From assembly GCA_002430545.1 (NCBI GenBank), contig DJCM01000004.1, forward strand, positions 1-64,000: DNA of 64,000 nucleotides. Direction: 5' to 3'. Of this stretch, positions 54,981 through 64,000 are shown in pieces (position 1 is the first letter of the stretch; each line of letters opens with the position of its first letter). A program made the translations under genes and the position numbers. A model generated the notes under the pieces. That model was given only the letters and a program-made list of their open reading frames with translations. It had not been told where the DNA came from and did no database searches. The stretch comes from Flavobacteriaceae bacterium UBA5950 (GTDB taxonomy: Bacteria > Bacteroidota > Bacteroidia > Flavobacteriales > Flavobacteriaceae).

Positions 54981-55946
54981 GTGAATCAAAGAGGGCTTTA
55001 TGACAATATCTTACTTGTCGTCAAAGGATTGGCGATGGGCATTGCCAACAAAGTACCAGGTGTTTCTGGGGGTATTGTTGCCATCGTCACTGGCTTTTAC
55101 CCTGAGTTTTTATACTCCTTGAAACGTCTGAATTTTAATGCTTTTTTTATGCTCATAACTGGAAAGTTTAAGCAATTTTATCGATACACAAACGCTTTGT
55201 TTTTATCATTGATTGCTCTTGGGATTGTATTGAGCTACTTTACAGTGTCGAGAGTACTTGATATCGCACTGATACGATATGAGCAGTATGTCAAAGCTCT
55301 GTTTTTTGGCATGGTTGTCATGTCTGTTATTGTGTTGATCAGAGATTTTAAGAAATGGGAGTTGAAATTCCTTATCTTTAGTTTTATTGGACTACTGGTC
55401 GGGGTTACACTAACGTTTTTAGAACCAGCTGCAGAGAACAGGAATCTATTGTTTGTTTTTTTCTGTGGTTTTGTAAGCATCATCGGTATGACACTTCCTG
55501 GACTTTCTGGCTCGTTTTTACTCATTCTTTTGGGCAACTACGCCTTGCTGTTGGTCGATGCAGTCAATGCAGTTTTGGAGTTCGTGGTAATGCTCATTCA
55601 AAATCCCTCGGCATTCAGTGCTTTGGCGCAAGAGAACAATGAGCTACACACCATTTTGATTATTTTTATCTTTGGTTCTATTGTTGGTTTGGTGAGTATT
55701 TCCAACCTACTCCATTACATCAACATTCGCTTTGAGCATAGGCTAAATGCATTGATCATTGGGTTTATCATTGGCTCACTTCCCATCCTTTGGCCATGGT
55801 CTGATTTTCGTTTACTCACCAATCCAAATGAACTTGCGACAATAATTGAACCTACAGGGCTCAATCTATTTTTTTCTATCGTATGGATTGGTGTTGGTTT
55901 ATTTATTGTTTTTATTTTAGACGTTTATGATCGAAAACGACAATAA
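54981..55946 (+). CDS. DUF368 membrane protein (PopT-type), copy 2
   Basis: This 321-residue protein is a second DUF368 gene immediately downstream, with GLAMGIANKVPGVSGGIVAI near residues 14-33 and MTLPGLSGSFLLILLGNYA near 170-188. It is clearly paralogous to the preceding gene yet well diverged. The start is a GTG. Two tandem copies could form a heterodimer or handle different lipid carriers or conditions; nothing in the sequence decides. It overlaps aroE by 20 bp. Confidence 0.86.
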   Translation: MNQRGLYDNILLVVKGLAMGIANKVPGVSGGIVAIVTGFYPEFLYSLKRLNFNAFFMLITGKFKQFYRYTNALFLSLIALGIVLSYFTVSRVLDIALIRYEQYVKALFFGMVVMSVIVLIRDFKKWELKFLIFSFIGLLVGVTLTFLEPAAENRNLLFVFFCGFVSIIGMTLPGLSGSFLLILLGNYALLLVDAVNAVLEFVVMLIQNPSAFSALAQENNELHTILIIFIFGSIVGLVSISNLLHYINIRFEHRLNALIIGFIIGSLPILWPWSDFRLLTNPNELATIIEPTGLNLFFSIVWIGVGLFIVFILDVYDRKRQ

Positions 55947-56682
55947 GCTTTTTGGACTGTTAGGAAAGGATATCGGATATTCTTTTTCGAGAAATTACTT
56001 CTCAAAAAAGTTTGAAGCAGAAAATCTCAAACATCAATATGTCAACTTTGACCTCACTGATTTGTCAAATTTTGAAGAACTTCTTGAGCAAAAAGACATT
56101 GCAGGAATGAATGTAACCATCCCTTACAAACAAGATGTAATTCCTTTTTTGGATACACTTGACCCAGTCGCAAAAGCAATTGGTGCTGTAAATACAATTG
56201 TATTTAAAAATGGTGAGAAAATTGGTTATAACACAGACCATATCGGATTTAAAAAAACACTTCTTAAACATTTAAAACCACATCAAAAACAAGCATTGGT
56301 TTTGGGTACTGGGGGTGCCTCAAAAGCAATTTGCTATGTGCTTGAAAAGCTCTACATCAAAGTACTTAAAGTTTCTCGCAAGGAATGGAATGACAAGAAA
56401 ACCTACGCTCAACTCACAAAGAAAGATTATGTCGATCACACATTGATTATCAATTGTACGCCACTAGGTACGCACCCGCACACAGATGCATATCCTCCAA
56501 TTGATTTTGAGCAAATCAATCATACGCACTTGTTGTATGATTTGATCTACAACCCAGAAATAACAACATTTATGAAAGTGGGCAAAGACAAAGGAGCTAC
56601 AGTACTCAATGGTTATCAAATGCTTGTCGAGCAGGCAGAAGCCTCATGGTCTCTTTGGATGAATGCACATGCAAATAAGTAA
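55927..56682 (+). CDS. aroE: Shikimate dehydrogenase
   Basis: This 251-residue NADP-dependent enzyme reduces 3-dehydroshikimate in aromatic amino-acid synthesis. The catalytic Lys-Asp pair is K68 in MNVTIPYK and D104 in YNTDHIGF; N89 in GAVNTI also fits. The NADP fold begins LGTGGASKA (about 127-135). The start codon lies inside the end of the second DUF368 gene. Confidence 0.93.
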   Translation: MIENDNKLFGLLGKDIGYSFSRNYFSKKFEAENLKHQYVNFDLTDLSNFEELLEQKDIAGMNVTIPYKQDVIPFLDTLDPVAKAIGAVNTIVFKNGEKIGYNTDHIGFKKTLLKHLKPHQKQALVLGTGGASKAICYVLEKLYIKVLKVSRKEWNDKKTYAQLTKKDYVDHTLIINCTPLGTHPHTDAYPPIDFEQINHTHLLYDLIYNPEITTFMKVGKDKGATVLNGYQMLVEQAEASWSLWMNAHANK

Positions 56683-56727
56683 ATCACAAAGATTTACTAT
56701 CTTGTGAATAACTAAGTTAACTGAATC

Positions 56728-58632
56728 ATGTTAGATAATGATGCCAATTTGTTAGAGGCAAATGAAGACAAAGTGGACAAAAAACTCCCTGAAAATGAAG
56801 TTCAGTCTGAAACAGATGTGACAGAACCAGACCAATCGACCGAGGATGAATGGCAAGAAAGTCCAGATACTCCTCAGCAAGAGGAAGCTGCTGAAAGTGA
56901 GTCTATCGCTGAAGAAAAAGAGCCTGCTGGTTCTGTAAAAGAGGATGAAAATTATGATGTTCTTTCGTTAGATCAATTACTCAATATCCTTGAGAAAAAA
57001 ATAAATGCTGGGAAGGTGATGCAGCATAGAAAAAACTTTGACACACTTTCAAAACTGATTGAAGGAAAGTTAGATCAACTGCTAAAAAGTAAAAAAGAAG
57101 ATTTCATCAATTCAGGTGGAGCACCTGAAGACTTTTATATAAAACTACCAGAAAAAGTTACTTTTGACCAGTTGGTGCGTAAGTACAAATCTGAAAAAGC
57201 AAGGTATTATCAAGATCTTGAAGAATCGCAACAAAATAATTTGGCTTTACGTAAATCACTCATCGAAGAGCTCAAAGGGCTTATCGGAGTTGATCGTCCC
57301 ATTTCAGACACCTACAAACAATTTAAAGACTTGCAAGCACGTTGGAGAGAGTCGGGACATGTTCCCCAAGCAGAGGCAAATAATATTTGGAAAACATATC
57401 ACCACCATGTAGGGATTTTCTATGATTTTCTTCACCTAAACAGAGAGTTTAGGGAACTGGATTATAAATATAATTATGAAGAAAAAATAAAAATCATTGA
57501 AGAGGTTGAGGCGATGGCCAAAATGGATAATATCCAAAAAGCTTTTCGGAATCTGCAAGAACTTCACAAACGATGGAAAGATGAGCTTGGCCCTGTCGCA
57601 AAAGAACACGAAGAACCATTATGGGAACGCTTTAGTCAAGCGACGAAAGTGATCCATGAAAAGCGGCAATTTTTTCAAAAGAATCAAACAGAGATATTTA
57701 AAGCTAATTTCGATAAAAAAGCTGACTTGATTGAACAAATGCGAGAACTCAATGAATCTGAAATCAAGACTCACAATGAGATGCAAAAATTGATTCGGAA
57801 TATGGAGGCTCTACGAACCTCGTTTTTCGATTGTGGCAGTGTTAGCCGAAGTAAAAGCGCTGAGATTTGGACAGCATTTAAAGAGGTCATGCGTGGATTC
57901 AGCAGAAAAAGAAACTCCTTTTACAAATCACTCAAAAAAGAGTATGCTGAAAAAATGAAAAAGCGAATGGAGTTGGTCAAGCAAGTGGAAGAATTACACC
58001 AAACAGAAGATTTCGCTTCCTCTACCCCAAAGGTCATTGCCCTTCAAAAGCAATGGAAACAAATTGGGCCTTTGTCAAGAAAACAAAACGATACAGCTTG
58101 GAATCTCTTTCGTAAAGCTTGCAATCATTACTTTGACTTACTTGACAATCGAAAAAATAAATTATCTGAAGCTGAGCAACTCGCGTATGACGAGAAAAAC
58201 AAACTGCTTCAAAGCATCCAATCAAAAGAAAGTGTTGATCGAGTTATCATTGATAAATGGATTGAAGATTGGATAGCGATCGGACCTGTGGGGCGAAAAA
58301 AGGGCAAGATCAACAATGAGTTTTATACTGTTGTTGAACATACACTAAAGCAAAGTGGTGAAGACAAAGATTTCATTACCGAATACATGTACAAAGTAAA
58401 GCTCAAACTCATGGGCGATCGAACAGAGCTTGTTCAAAAAGAGAGATCTCAAATAAAGCAGCGACTAGATAAAGCAAAGCAACAATATATTCAGCTGGAG
58501 ACCAATATGGAGTTTTTCACAAAAAGTTCATCAGAAAATCCATTGGTTGCCAAGGTGATGAAAGATCTTGAAAAGCAAAAGAAAATCATCGACGATTTGG
58601 AAAAAAAATTAAAAGCTTTTAAGAGGCTTTAA
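56728..58632 (+). CDS. DUF349 coiled-coil protein
   Basis: This 634-residue highly charged protein has an acidic, probably disordered N-terminus (about 1-75, rich in E/D). Several DUF349 helical repeats follow (about 150-580), each with a W-x-x-x-G or WKxIGP-type motif (LQARWRESGHVP, LHKRWKDELGPV, LQKQWKQIGPLS, WIAIGPVGRKK). A C-terminal coiled coil (about 585-634) ends it. DUF349 proteins are widespread in Bacteroidota with no established function. It directly follows aroE and converges on mazG. Confidence 0.88.
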   Translation: MLDNDANLLEANEDKVDKKLPENEVQSETDVTEPDQSTEDEWQESPDTPQQEEAAESESIAEEKEPAGSVKEDENYDVLSLDQLLNILEKKINAGKVMQHRKNFDTLSKLIEGKLDQLLKSKKEDFINSGGAPEDFYIKLPEKVTFDQLVRKYKSEKARYYQDLEESQQNNLALRKSLIEELKGLIGVDRPISDTYKQFKDLQARWRESGHVPQAEANNIWKTYHHHVGIFYDFLHLNREFRELDYKYNYEEKIKIIEEVEAMAKMDNIQKAFRNLQELHKRWKDELGPVAKEHEEPLWERFSQATKVIHEKRQFFQKNQTEIFKANFDKKADLIEQMRELNESEIKTHNEMQKLIRNMEALRTSFFDCGSVSRSKSAEIWTAFKEVMRGFSRKRNSFYKSLKKEYAEKMKKRMELVKQVEELHQTEDFASSTPKVIALQKQWKQIGPLSRKQNDTAWNLFRKACNHYFDLLDNRKNKLSEAEQLAYDEKNKLLQSIQSKESVDRVIIDKWIEDWIAIGPVGRKKGKINNEFYTVVEHTLKQSGEDKDFITEYMYKVKLKLMGDRTELVQKERSQIKQRLDKAKQQYIQLETNMEFFTKSSSENPLVAKVMKDLEKQKKIIDDLEKKLKAFKRL

Positions 58633-58633
58633 T

Positions 58634-59410
58634 TTAATTCTCTGACTTGACTTCTTGCCATAATTTCTCCCATTTATCAAGATCGAGTTGACTCATCTCG
58701 ATTTGACGATCTGATATTTTTGACTCCATTTTCACAAAGCGTTTGCAAAATTTTTGGTTTGCATTCGACAGAGCATCGTCTGGATTGATACCCATAAATC
58801 TAGCATAATTAACTAGCGAGAAAAGTAAATCCCCAAATTCTTCTTCAGCTCGTTTTTGACTTTTTTGATTGACTTCATCATAAAACTCTCGAATCTCTTC
58901 TTCAATTTTCTGAATCACTCCATCGATATGTTGCCAATCGAAGCCCACACCAGCAGCTTTTTCCTGGATTCGATATGCCTTTACCAAAGGAGGTAATGAT
59001 GCTGGCACGCCACTTAAAACTCCTTTGTTATTCTCTTTCAGTTTGATTTTTTCCCAGTTCTGCTTTACATCCACATCACTGTTCGCCTCAGCATCTCCAT
59101 AAACATGAGGATGACGCTTGATCAGTTTGTCACAAATACGATTGGCAACATCGGAAATATCAAATGAAGAATGTTCGCTAGCTATTTTCGCATAAAATAC
59201 GATGTGAAGAAGTAAATCTCCAAGTTCAGATTTGATTTCATCATGATCTCCACTCAACAGAGACTCACTCAATTCATAGGTCTCTTCAATCGTTAGATGT
59301 CGTAAACTCTCAAAGGTCTGTTTGCGATCCCAAGGGCATTTTTCTCGAAGTTCATCCATGATCGTAAGTAAACGATCGATCGCCTGTAATTGTTTATCGC
59401 GACTTGCCAT
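58634..59410 (-). CDS. mazG: Nucleoside triphosphate pyrophosphohydrolase MazG
   Basis: This 258-residue all-alpha NTP pyrophosphohydrolase has two MazG domains. The N-terminal CPWDRKQTFESLRHLTIEET and the metal-binding ELGDLLLHIVFYAKIA lie in the first; EEFGDLLFSLVNYARF lies in the second. It removes noncanonical NTPs and may lower ppGpp under stress. The start overlaps the end of def by 17 bases, so it is the last gene of a ruvX-def-mazG operon. Confidence 0.94.
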   Translation of the reverse strand: MASRDKQLQAIDRLLTIMDELREKCPWDRKQTFESLRHLTIEETYELSESLLSGDHDEIKSELGDLLLHIVFYAKIASEHSSFDISDVANRICDKLIKRHPHVYGDAEANSDVDVKQNWEKIKLKENNKGVLSGVPASLPPLVKAYRIQEKAAGVGFDWQHIDGVIQKIEEEIREFYDEVNQKSQKRAEEEFGDLLFSLVNYARFMGINPDDALSNANQKFCKRFVKMESKISDRQIEMSQLDLDKWEKLWQEVKSEN

Positions 59411-60002
59411 TATTGTTTCGTTTCATTGTTTTTGCAAACTCCATTGGATAATCAATTTTGATGTTTCCTTTTTCAATTTGAGTGAGTTTCGACTTTAAAA
59501 TTTTTAGCTTAAAAGGGCTGAGCTTATCAGTAAAGAGTTTGCCTTCGATATGATCATACTCATGCTGTACCACACGTGAAGCCAAACCAGTGAGATCCAA
59601 TTGATGATGATTAAAATCAAGGTCGTAGTACGAAATTGTCACTTCATCATCACGCGTCACTTCACCCCGAATATCTGGGATACTCAAACATCCCTCATTA
59701 AAATCTGTCAACTCTCCTCCAAATTCAATAACAGTTGGGTTGATAAATACATGCTTAAAGTTTTCGATGACTTGCTTTTCATCTTCAGAGATTTCAGGAT
59801 CGGCAGCAAAGGGGCTAGCGTCAACGATAAACAGTCGAAGAGCAAGGCCAATCTGAGGGGCTGCGAGGCCTACGCCATTTGCGTTGTACATGGTCGTCCA
59901 CATATTGTCAATCAATGCTTTTAGATCAGGATAATTTGCGTCAATTTCGTCTGTTTTTTGACGGAGAATTGGATGACCATAAGAATAAATTGGAAGAATC
60001 AT
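59394..60002 (-). CDS. def: Peptide deformylase
   Basis: This 202-residue metalloenzyme removes the formyl group from new proteins. The three PDF motifs are present: GVGLAAPQIG (43-52), EGCLSIP with ligand C105, and QHEYDHIEG with H147, E148 and H151. The start overlaps the ruvX stop by 4 bases. It has a loop insertion at about 64-80 (SPFAADPEISEDEK), typical of Bacteroidota PDFs. Confidence 0.96.
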   Translation of the reverse strand: MILPIYSYGHPILRQKTDEIDANYPDLKALIDNMWTTMYNANGVGLAAPQIGLALRLFIVDASPFAADPEISEDEKQVIENFKHVFINPTVIEFGGELTDFNEGCLSIPDIRGEVTRDDEVTISYYDLDFNHHQLDLTGLASRVVQHEYDHIEGKLFTDKLSPFKLKILKSKLTQIEKGNIKIDYPMEFAKTMKRNNNGKSR

Positions 60003-60424
60003 GATGTTTTGGTTTGTTGGTTCATCAAAAAGGACTGAAGCAATAAAGTAGCACTAACTTGATCAATGAGTTGTTTATCTTCTCGGACTTGTTTTTTTGT
60101 GCCAGCCCTCGAGATTTCGTGTGAAGCAATTTTGGATGTAAATCTTTCGTCGTAGGTATGGATTTGAAGTTTGGGAAACCACGACTTACACTCTCCAATA
60201 AAACTCATAATATCAGTCGTTATTGGAGAAGGCTGATTGTGCAAACGTTTGGGCATTCCAACAACAATGCCCTCAACACTCTCCTCCTTGAAATAATCTT
60301 TAAGAAAATCGAAGAGGTTTGCAGTGGAAATGGTATCGTGACCAAAGGCAAAGACTTTGTCCTCGTCAGTAACTGCGATTCCACATCTTTTTTTGCCGTA
60401 ATCTATTGCCAATAATCTGCCCAT
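59999..60424 (-). CDS. ruvX: Holliday junction resolvase-like YqgF/RuvX
   Basis: This 141-residue RNase H-fold protein has MGRLLAIDYGKKRCGIAVTD with the catalytic D8, EGIVVGMPKRLHNQPS and TYDERFTSK. The family is linked to pre-16S rRNA 5' end maturation and was first proposed as a Holliday junction resolvase. It is the first gene of the operon with def and mazG. An exact -7 box (TATTTTTG, minus strand, 60430-60437) lies 5 bases upstream. Confidence 0.93.
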   Translation of the reverse strand: MGRLLAIDYGKKRCGIAVTDEDKVFAFGHDTISTANLFDFLKDYFKEESVEGIVVGMPKRLHNQPSPITTDIMSFIGECKSWFPKLQIHTYDERFTSKIASHEISRAGTKKQVREDKQLIDQVSATLLLQSFLMNQQTKTS

Positions 60425-60429
60425 TGATG

Positions 60430-60437
60430 CAAAAATA
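60430..60437 (-). promoter_or_regulatory. Exact -7 box (TATTTTTG) before ruvX
   Basis: The minus strand reads TATTTTTG, an exact TAnnTTTG match 5 bases before the ruvX start. There is no clear TTTG at the expected distance upstream. It lies back to back with the dapD -7 box at 60489. Confidence 0.35.
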
Positions 60438-60488
60438 CACTTATTGTAACGATTTTGTGAACAGGTCTTTTTTTTGATAAAATGCAGT

Positions 60489-60496
60489 TATCTTTG
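60489..60496 (+). promoter_or_regulatory. Exact -7 box (TATCTTTG) before dapD
   Basis: TATCTTTG matches TAnnTTTG exactly, 7 bases before the first dapD ATG. The nearest TTTG upstream (60473-60476) is only 12 bases away. If it is used, the second ATG at 60510 becomes the more likely start. Confidence 0.4.
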
Positions 60497-60503
60497 AAAA
60501 AAA

Positions 60504-61325
60504 ATGCAAATGAGTGAACAGCGAACTATCATAGAGGAAGCATGGGAAAACCGTGCATTGTTAGAAGATAAAAATGTACAGGGAACGATTCGTTTGATAA
60601 TCGACCAGCTAGATAAAGGGGACTTGCGTGCTGCCGAACCAACAGCAAATGGATGGCAAGTGAACGAATGGGTAAAAAAAGCAGTTGTCCTATATTTTCC
60701 GATTCAGGGGATGGAAACGCTGCATGCTGGACCTTTGGAGTTTCATGACAAAATCCCATTAAAAACAGACTATAAAGAAAAAGGTATTCGAGTAGTTCCA
60801 CATGCTGTCGCTCGACATGGTGCATATATTTCACCAGGTACAATTCTTATGCCCAGTTATGTCAACATTGGAGCCTATGTCGATAAGGGTACAATGGTAG
60901 ATACTTGGGCAACTGTTGGGAGTTGTGCGCAAATCGGCAAAAATGTCCACTTGAGTGGTGGCGTTGGGATTGGTGGTGTTTTAGAGCCTCTTCAGGCTGC
61001 TCCTGTCATCATTGAAGACAATGCTTTTGTAGGATCACGCTGTATTGTAGTTGAGGGGGTTCGAGTGGAAACAGAAGCTGTTTTGGGTGCCAATGTGGTG
61101 CTCACTGCCTCGACAAAAATCATTGATGTAACAGGTGAAAAATCTGTTGAAACCAAAGGAATTGTACCTGCTCGTTCAGTTGTCATTCCTGGGAATTATA
61201 CCAAGTCTTTTGCAGCAGGAGACTTTCAAGTGCCTTGTGCCTTAATCATTGGCAAGCGCAAAGAAAGTACTGATAAAAAGACATCTCTCAACGATGCGCT
61301 GCGAACCTATGATGTTTCAGCATAA
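60504..61325 (+). CDS. dapD: Tetrahydrodipicolinate N-succinyltransferase
   Basis: This 273-residue left-handed beta-helix acyltransferase acts in lysine/diaminopimelate synthesis. The family pattern is clear: GIRVVPHAVARHGAYI, then hexapeptide repeats (NIGAYVDKGTMVDTWATVGS, GKNVHLSGGVGIGGVLEP) and IIEDNAFVGSRCIVVEGV. The second ATG (60510) gives MSEQRT and is probably the real start given the -7 box at 60489. It supplies peptidoglycan precursors. Confidence 0.95.
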   Translation: MQMSEQRTIIEEAWENRALLEDKNVQGTIRLIIDQLDKGDLRAAEPTANGWQVNEWVKKAVVLYFPIQGMETLHAGPLEFHDKIPLKTDYKEKGIRVVPHAVARHGAYISPGTILMPSYVNIGAYVDKGTMVDTWATVGSCAQIGKNVHLSGGVGIGGVLEPLQAAPVIIEDNAFVGSRCIVVEGVRVETEAVLGANVVLTASTKIIDVTGEKSVETKGIVPARSVVIPGNYTKSFAAGDFQVPCALIIGKRKESTDKKTSLNDALRTYDVSA

Positions 61326-61339
61326 ACCATTGTAAATCA

Positions 61340-61347
61340 TACATTTG
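61340..61347 (+). promoter_or_regulatory. Exact -7 box (TACATTTG) before tsaC
   Basis: TACATTTG matches TAnnTTTG exactly, 5 bases before the tsaC ATG. TTTC lies 21 bases upstream as a possible -33 element. The same bases run into GGAGG directly before the ATG, too close to act as a normal ribosome binding site. Confidence 0.4.
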
Positions 61348-61352
61348 GAGGT

Positions 61353-61907
61353 ATGACTCTTCAAAAAAGTCTTGCTGCACTAGAGATTTCGGGGGTTATT
61401 CTGTTTCCTTCCGATACTGTACTCGGACTTGGCTGTGATGCAACAGATGAGGAGGCAGTCAAGAAGATTTTTTTGATTAAGAACAGAAAGCAAAACAAAT
61501 CTCTTGTCACCTTGGTTTCCGATTTTGAAATGCTAAAAGAATATGTTGAATCGATCCCCAAACAGGTGTTTGACATCTTGGATAATGCAAGTGTTCCGAC
61601 AACAATTGTTTATCCGAAGGCAAAACAACTTGCTCCTATGGCAATGGCTGATGATGGGTCTATCGCCATTCGAATTCCGAAAAGTGGTTTTGCCCTTGAT
61701 TTGGTAAAGTCCTTTGGTAAACCCATCATTGCTACCTCTGCGAACCTCAGTGGTGAACAAATCCCAGAGGAATCATCTAAAATCAGCAGTCGTATTTTGG
61801 AGCAAGTAGACTATGTTGTACCTTTGAAATCAGAAAAATACCCTGTTACACCATCGAGAATTGTGAAGGTGTCGAGTGATGGGGAAATCAAAACAGTTCG
61901 TCCTTGA
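61353..61907 (+). CDS. tsaC: Threonylcarbamoyl-AMP synthase (TsaC/Sua5/YrdC)
   Basis: This 184-residue single-domain YrdC protein is shorter than Sua5, which has an extra C-terminal domain. The start [17 protein letters not shown] and the KxR-type [13 protein letters not shown] motif form the threonine/ATP site; [12 protein letters not shown] is also conserved. It makes L-threonylcarbamoyl-AMP for t6A37 of ANN-decoding tRNAs. The stop overlaps the cca start by 4 bases. Confidence 0.92.
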   Translation: MTLQKSLAALEISGVILFPSDTVLGLGCDATDEEAVKKIFLIKNRKQNKSLVTLVSDFEMLKEYVESIPKQVFDILDNASVPTTIVYPKAKQLAPMAMADDGSIAIRIPKSGFALDLVKSFGKPIIATSANLSGEQIPEESSKISSRILEQVDYVVPLKSEKYPVTPSRIVKVSSDGEIKTVRP

Positions 61908-63346
61908 CAACAGATAAAAATTTACATCTAGCATTTTCAGATCCCATCTTTTCTGCGATTGGCGAAATCGCTGAAAAAATGCAAACACGAGCGTTTGCTA
62001 TTGGTGGATGTGTTCGAGACGCATTGTTGCAACGCAAAGACACCAAAGACATTGATATCGTTTGTGAAGGTCGTGGTATTGCGCTGGCAAAAGCAGTTGC
62101 TGACCAGCTTCCAAACGCAGGAAAATTGAGTGTTTATAAAAACTATGGAACTGCAATGATACGAGTTGGGTCGTTCGAGCTTGAGTTTGTGGGTGCTAGA
62201 AAAGAAAGTTATAAAAGAAATAGTCGAAATCCAGTTGTGGAGAGTGGTAGTTTGGCAGATGATCAGAAGCGTAGGGACTTTACAGTCAATGCCTTAGCCT
62301 TTGCACTGAACCCCTCAGAATTTGGAACACTCATCGATCCTTTCAATGGGTTGGATGATTTGGAAAATAAAATACTGAAGACCCCAACAGCTGCTGCACA
62401 AACCTTCTCTGACGACCCTTTGAGGATGCTTCGCGCTGTGCGCTTTGCAAGTCAACTTGACTTTACAATTGAGACACAAACGATGGAGTCGATCGCTATT
62501 ATGGCTGATCGAATCGACATCCTATCGAAAGAACGAATCGCTGATGAGATTCATAAAGTATTGCTGACAGCTAAACCCTCTACTGGATTTTTACTGTTAG
62601 ACAAACTAGGATTACTCCAACGAATTCTTCCTGAGCTTTGTGCGTTGAAAGGGGTTGAAGAAGTGGAAGGACAACGCCACAAAGACAATTTTTATCACAC
62701 CTTTGAAGTTCTTGACAACATCTGCGAAACCACTGATAATTTGTGGTTGCGTTGGGCAGCATTGCTGCATGATATTGGAAAAGCACCCACCAAAAAGTTC
62801 AACCAGAAAGTCGGTTGGACCTTCCACGCTCATGAGTTTGTAGGTGCCAAAATGGTTTACAAATTGTTCAAGCGACTAAAAATGCCGCTGAATGAGAAGA
62901 TGAAATACGTACAAAAACTTGTATTTATGAGCTCCCGACCAATTGTCATATCGCAAGACATAGTAACAGATGCAGCAGTACGTCGGCTGGTCTTTGACGC
63001 AGGAGAGCTTATCGACGATCTATTGCTTTTATGTGAAGCCGATATCACAACCAAAAACCCACGTCGATTTGAAAAATATCACAACAATTTCAAAATCGTT
63101 CGTCAAAAAATCGTTGATGTTGAAGAGCGAGATCGCATTCGAAATTTTCAACCCCCTGTAGATGGTGCGTTTATCATGCAAGCCTTTGGCGTAGGGCCTT
63201 GCCGAGAAATTGGATTGATCAAAGAGCACATCAAAGAAGCCATTCTTGATGGAGAGATTCCAAATGAGTTTGAAGCAGCACACAAAATGATGCTGCAAAA
63301 GGCACACGAACTCGGATTGAAACCCTTAAAAGAAACAGATGAATAA
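61904..63346 (+). CDS. cca: CCA tRNA nucleotidyltransferase with HD domain
   Basis: This 480-residue class II nucleotidyltransferase adds or repairs the tRNA 3' CCA. The head has GGCVRD (34-39) and the catalytic D49-x-D51, with [11 protein letters not shown] and [15 protein letters not shown] for nucleotide and tRNA binding. An HD domain (about 260-380; [13 protein letters not shown]) may give phosphatase activity. The start is a TTG overlapping the tsaC stop. It is followed by ctaA with an 8-base overlap. Confidence 0.94.
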   Translation: MTTDKNLHLAFSDPIFSAIGEIAEKMQTRAFAIGGCVRDALLQRKDTKDIDIVCEGRGIALAKAVADQLPNAGKLSVYKNYGTAMIRVGSFELEFVGARKESYKRNSRNPVVESGSLADDQKRRDFTVNALAFALNPSEFGTLIDPFNGLDDLENKILKTPTAAAQTFSDDPLRMLRAVRFASQLDFTIETQTMESIAIMADRIDILSKERIADEIHKVLLTAKPSTGFLLLDKLGLLQRILPELCALKGVEEVEGQRHKDNFYHTFEVLDNICETTDNLWLRWAALLHDIGKAPTKKFNQKVGWTFHAHEFVGAKMVYKLFKRLKMPLNEKMKYVQKLVFMSSRPIVISQDIVTDAAVRRLVFDAGELIDDLLLLCEADITTKNPRRFEKYHNNFKIVRQKIVDVEERDRIRNFQPPVDGAFIMQAFGVGPCREIGLIKEHIKEAILDGEIPNEFEAAHKMMLQKAHELGLKPLKETDE

Positions 63347-64000
63347 CCCTATATTTTCTTGGGTACAATGGGCCTTACTTTCTGTTTATTTGGTCATCCT
63401 TGCTGGTGCAATTGTACGAATGACTGGCAGTGGTATGGGGTGTCCTGACTGGCCAAAATGCTTTGGGTATCTCATCCCTCCCACTGAACGTAGCCAACTG
63501 GACTGGAAACCTGAAAAGACCTATGAAAAAGGAAATGTGATTATCTATGAAAACACATTACAAGTCGCAATCAAAGACTTCAACAGTAATACAACAATCG
63601 ATTTAAGTAACTGGGAGATTTACGACAAACACGATTACACGACTTTCAATGCCACCCACACCTGGGTAGAGTTTATCAATCGACTACTCGGCGCAATTTC
63701 TGGTTTGATTGTCCTTGGCTTATTCATTCGCAGTCTTTGGTGGATTAGGAGCACTCCAATACTAGCTGTTTTTTCTTTTTTAACAGTTGTTGGTATGGGT
63801 ACACAAGCCTGGCTGGGAAAAACTGTCGTTGACTCCAATCTACTGCCAAGTAAAATATCACTTCATATGATCATGGCACTTCTCATTGTAAGTGGATTGC
63901 TTTTTATACGTGCAAAGAGTCATGGAAATCAAATTCAGCTCCCCTCCAAAAAATGCACAAACCTAATTTTTGTCGCTTTTATTTTAACCCTCGTTCAATT
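63339..64000 (+). CDS. ctaA: Heme A synthase (CtaA/COX15), 3' truncated by window edge
   Basis: The frame is open from ATG 63339, inside the end of cca, to the right edge (about 220 residues). The membrane protein starts [17 protein letters not shown] and has the hallmark [21 protein letters not shown] region (about 22-42), with a CxxxxxC pair (C34, C40) in the first periplasmic loop. [13 protein letters not shown] and SLHMIMALL supply heme-related positions in later helices. It oxidises heme O to heme A for cytochrome oxidase. Other respiratory genes are presumably beyond the window. Confidence 0.9.
   Translation, partial: MNNPIFSWVQWALLSVYLVILAGAIVRMTGSGMGCPDWPKCFGYLIPPTERSQLDWKPEKTYEKGNVIIYENTLQVAIKDFNSNTTIDLSNWEIYDKHDYTTFNATHTWVEFINRLLGAISGLIVLGLFIRSLWWIRSTPILAVFSFLTVVGMGTQAWLGKTVVDSNLLPSKISLHMIMALLIVSGLLFIRAKSHGNQIQLPSKKCTNLIFVAFILTLVQ

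Overview
The window looks like a chromosome segment from a marine member of the Flavobacteriaceae (Bacteroidota); the genus cannot be named from the sequence alone. The evidence is strong AT richness, SusC/SusD pairs, several proteins with type IX secretion (T9SS) C-terminal sorting domains, TAnnTTTG-type promoters in place of sigma70 boxes, few Shine-Dalgarno sequences, and Bacteroidota gene neighbourhoods such as 6S RNA next to zapA and fur-purA-OstA. No rRNA, tRNA, CRISPR array, transposase or integrase was recognised.

The first 28 kb is accessory and built from blocks. They are: a partial alpha/beta hydrolase (1-532); an M14 metallocarboxypeptidase (1000-3474); a minus-strand glucan utilisation locus (3785-22047); a YHYH lipoprotein plus sulfatase pair (22393-24720); a VWA plus MoxR-type AAA ATPase pair (24961-27543); and a scar holding the tail of a GH97 alpha-glucosidase head to head with a T9SS sorting domain (27693-28104). 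An imperfect repeat of about 30 bp, always in the same orientation, lies at each block boundary (about 685, 3718, 22262, 24840 and 27552), and no copy was noticed in the core region to the right. This is the most unusual feature of the window.

The glucan locus reads, in transcription order, SusC, SusD, a DUF4959/DUF5000-type surface lipoprotein, GH30, GH16 (laminarinase-type), GH5 with five CBM6-like modules and a T9SS tail, and a CotH/lamin-tail protein with a T9SS tail. A large BNR/VPS10-like secreted protein lies just upstream on the same strand. The enzyme set fits laminarin or a related beta-1,3/1,6-glucan: secreted and surface enzymes cut the polymer, CBM6 modules and the lipoproteins hold it, and SusCD imports the oligosaccharides. 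No regulator is encoded within the locus.

From 28.2 kb to the right end the content is mostly core. It holds a small methyltransferase, an Oar-like TonB receptor, a DUF1501/DUF1800 pair, a membrane protein, 6S RNA, zapA with a coiled-coil partner, an M23 peptidase, a second TonB receptor, a cysteine desulfurase and ornithine aminotransferase. A wrecked LytTR response regulator follows. Next comes a co-directional run of trmH-like, spoT, fur, purA, OstA-like, class III aminotransferase, TPR protein, two DUF368 (PopT-type) transporters, aroE and a DUF349 protein. A minus-strand ruvX-def-mazG operon precedes dapD, tsaC, cca and a partial ctaA, which runs off the right end.
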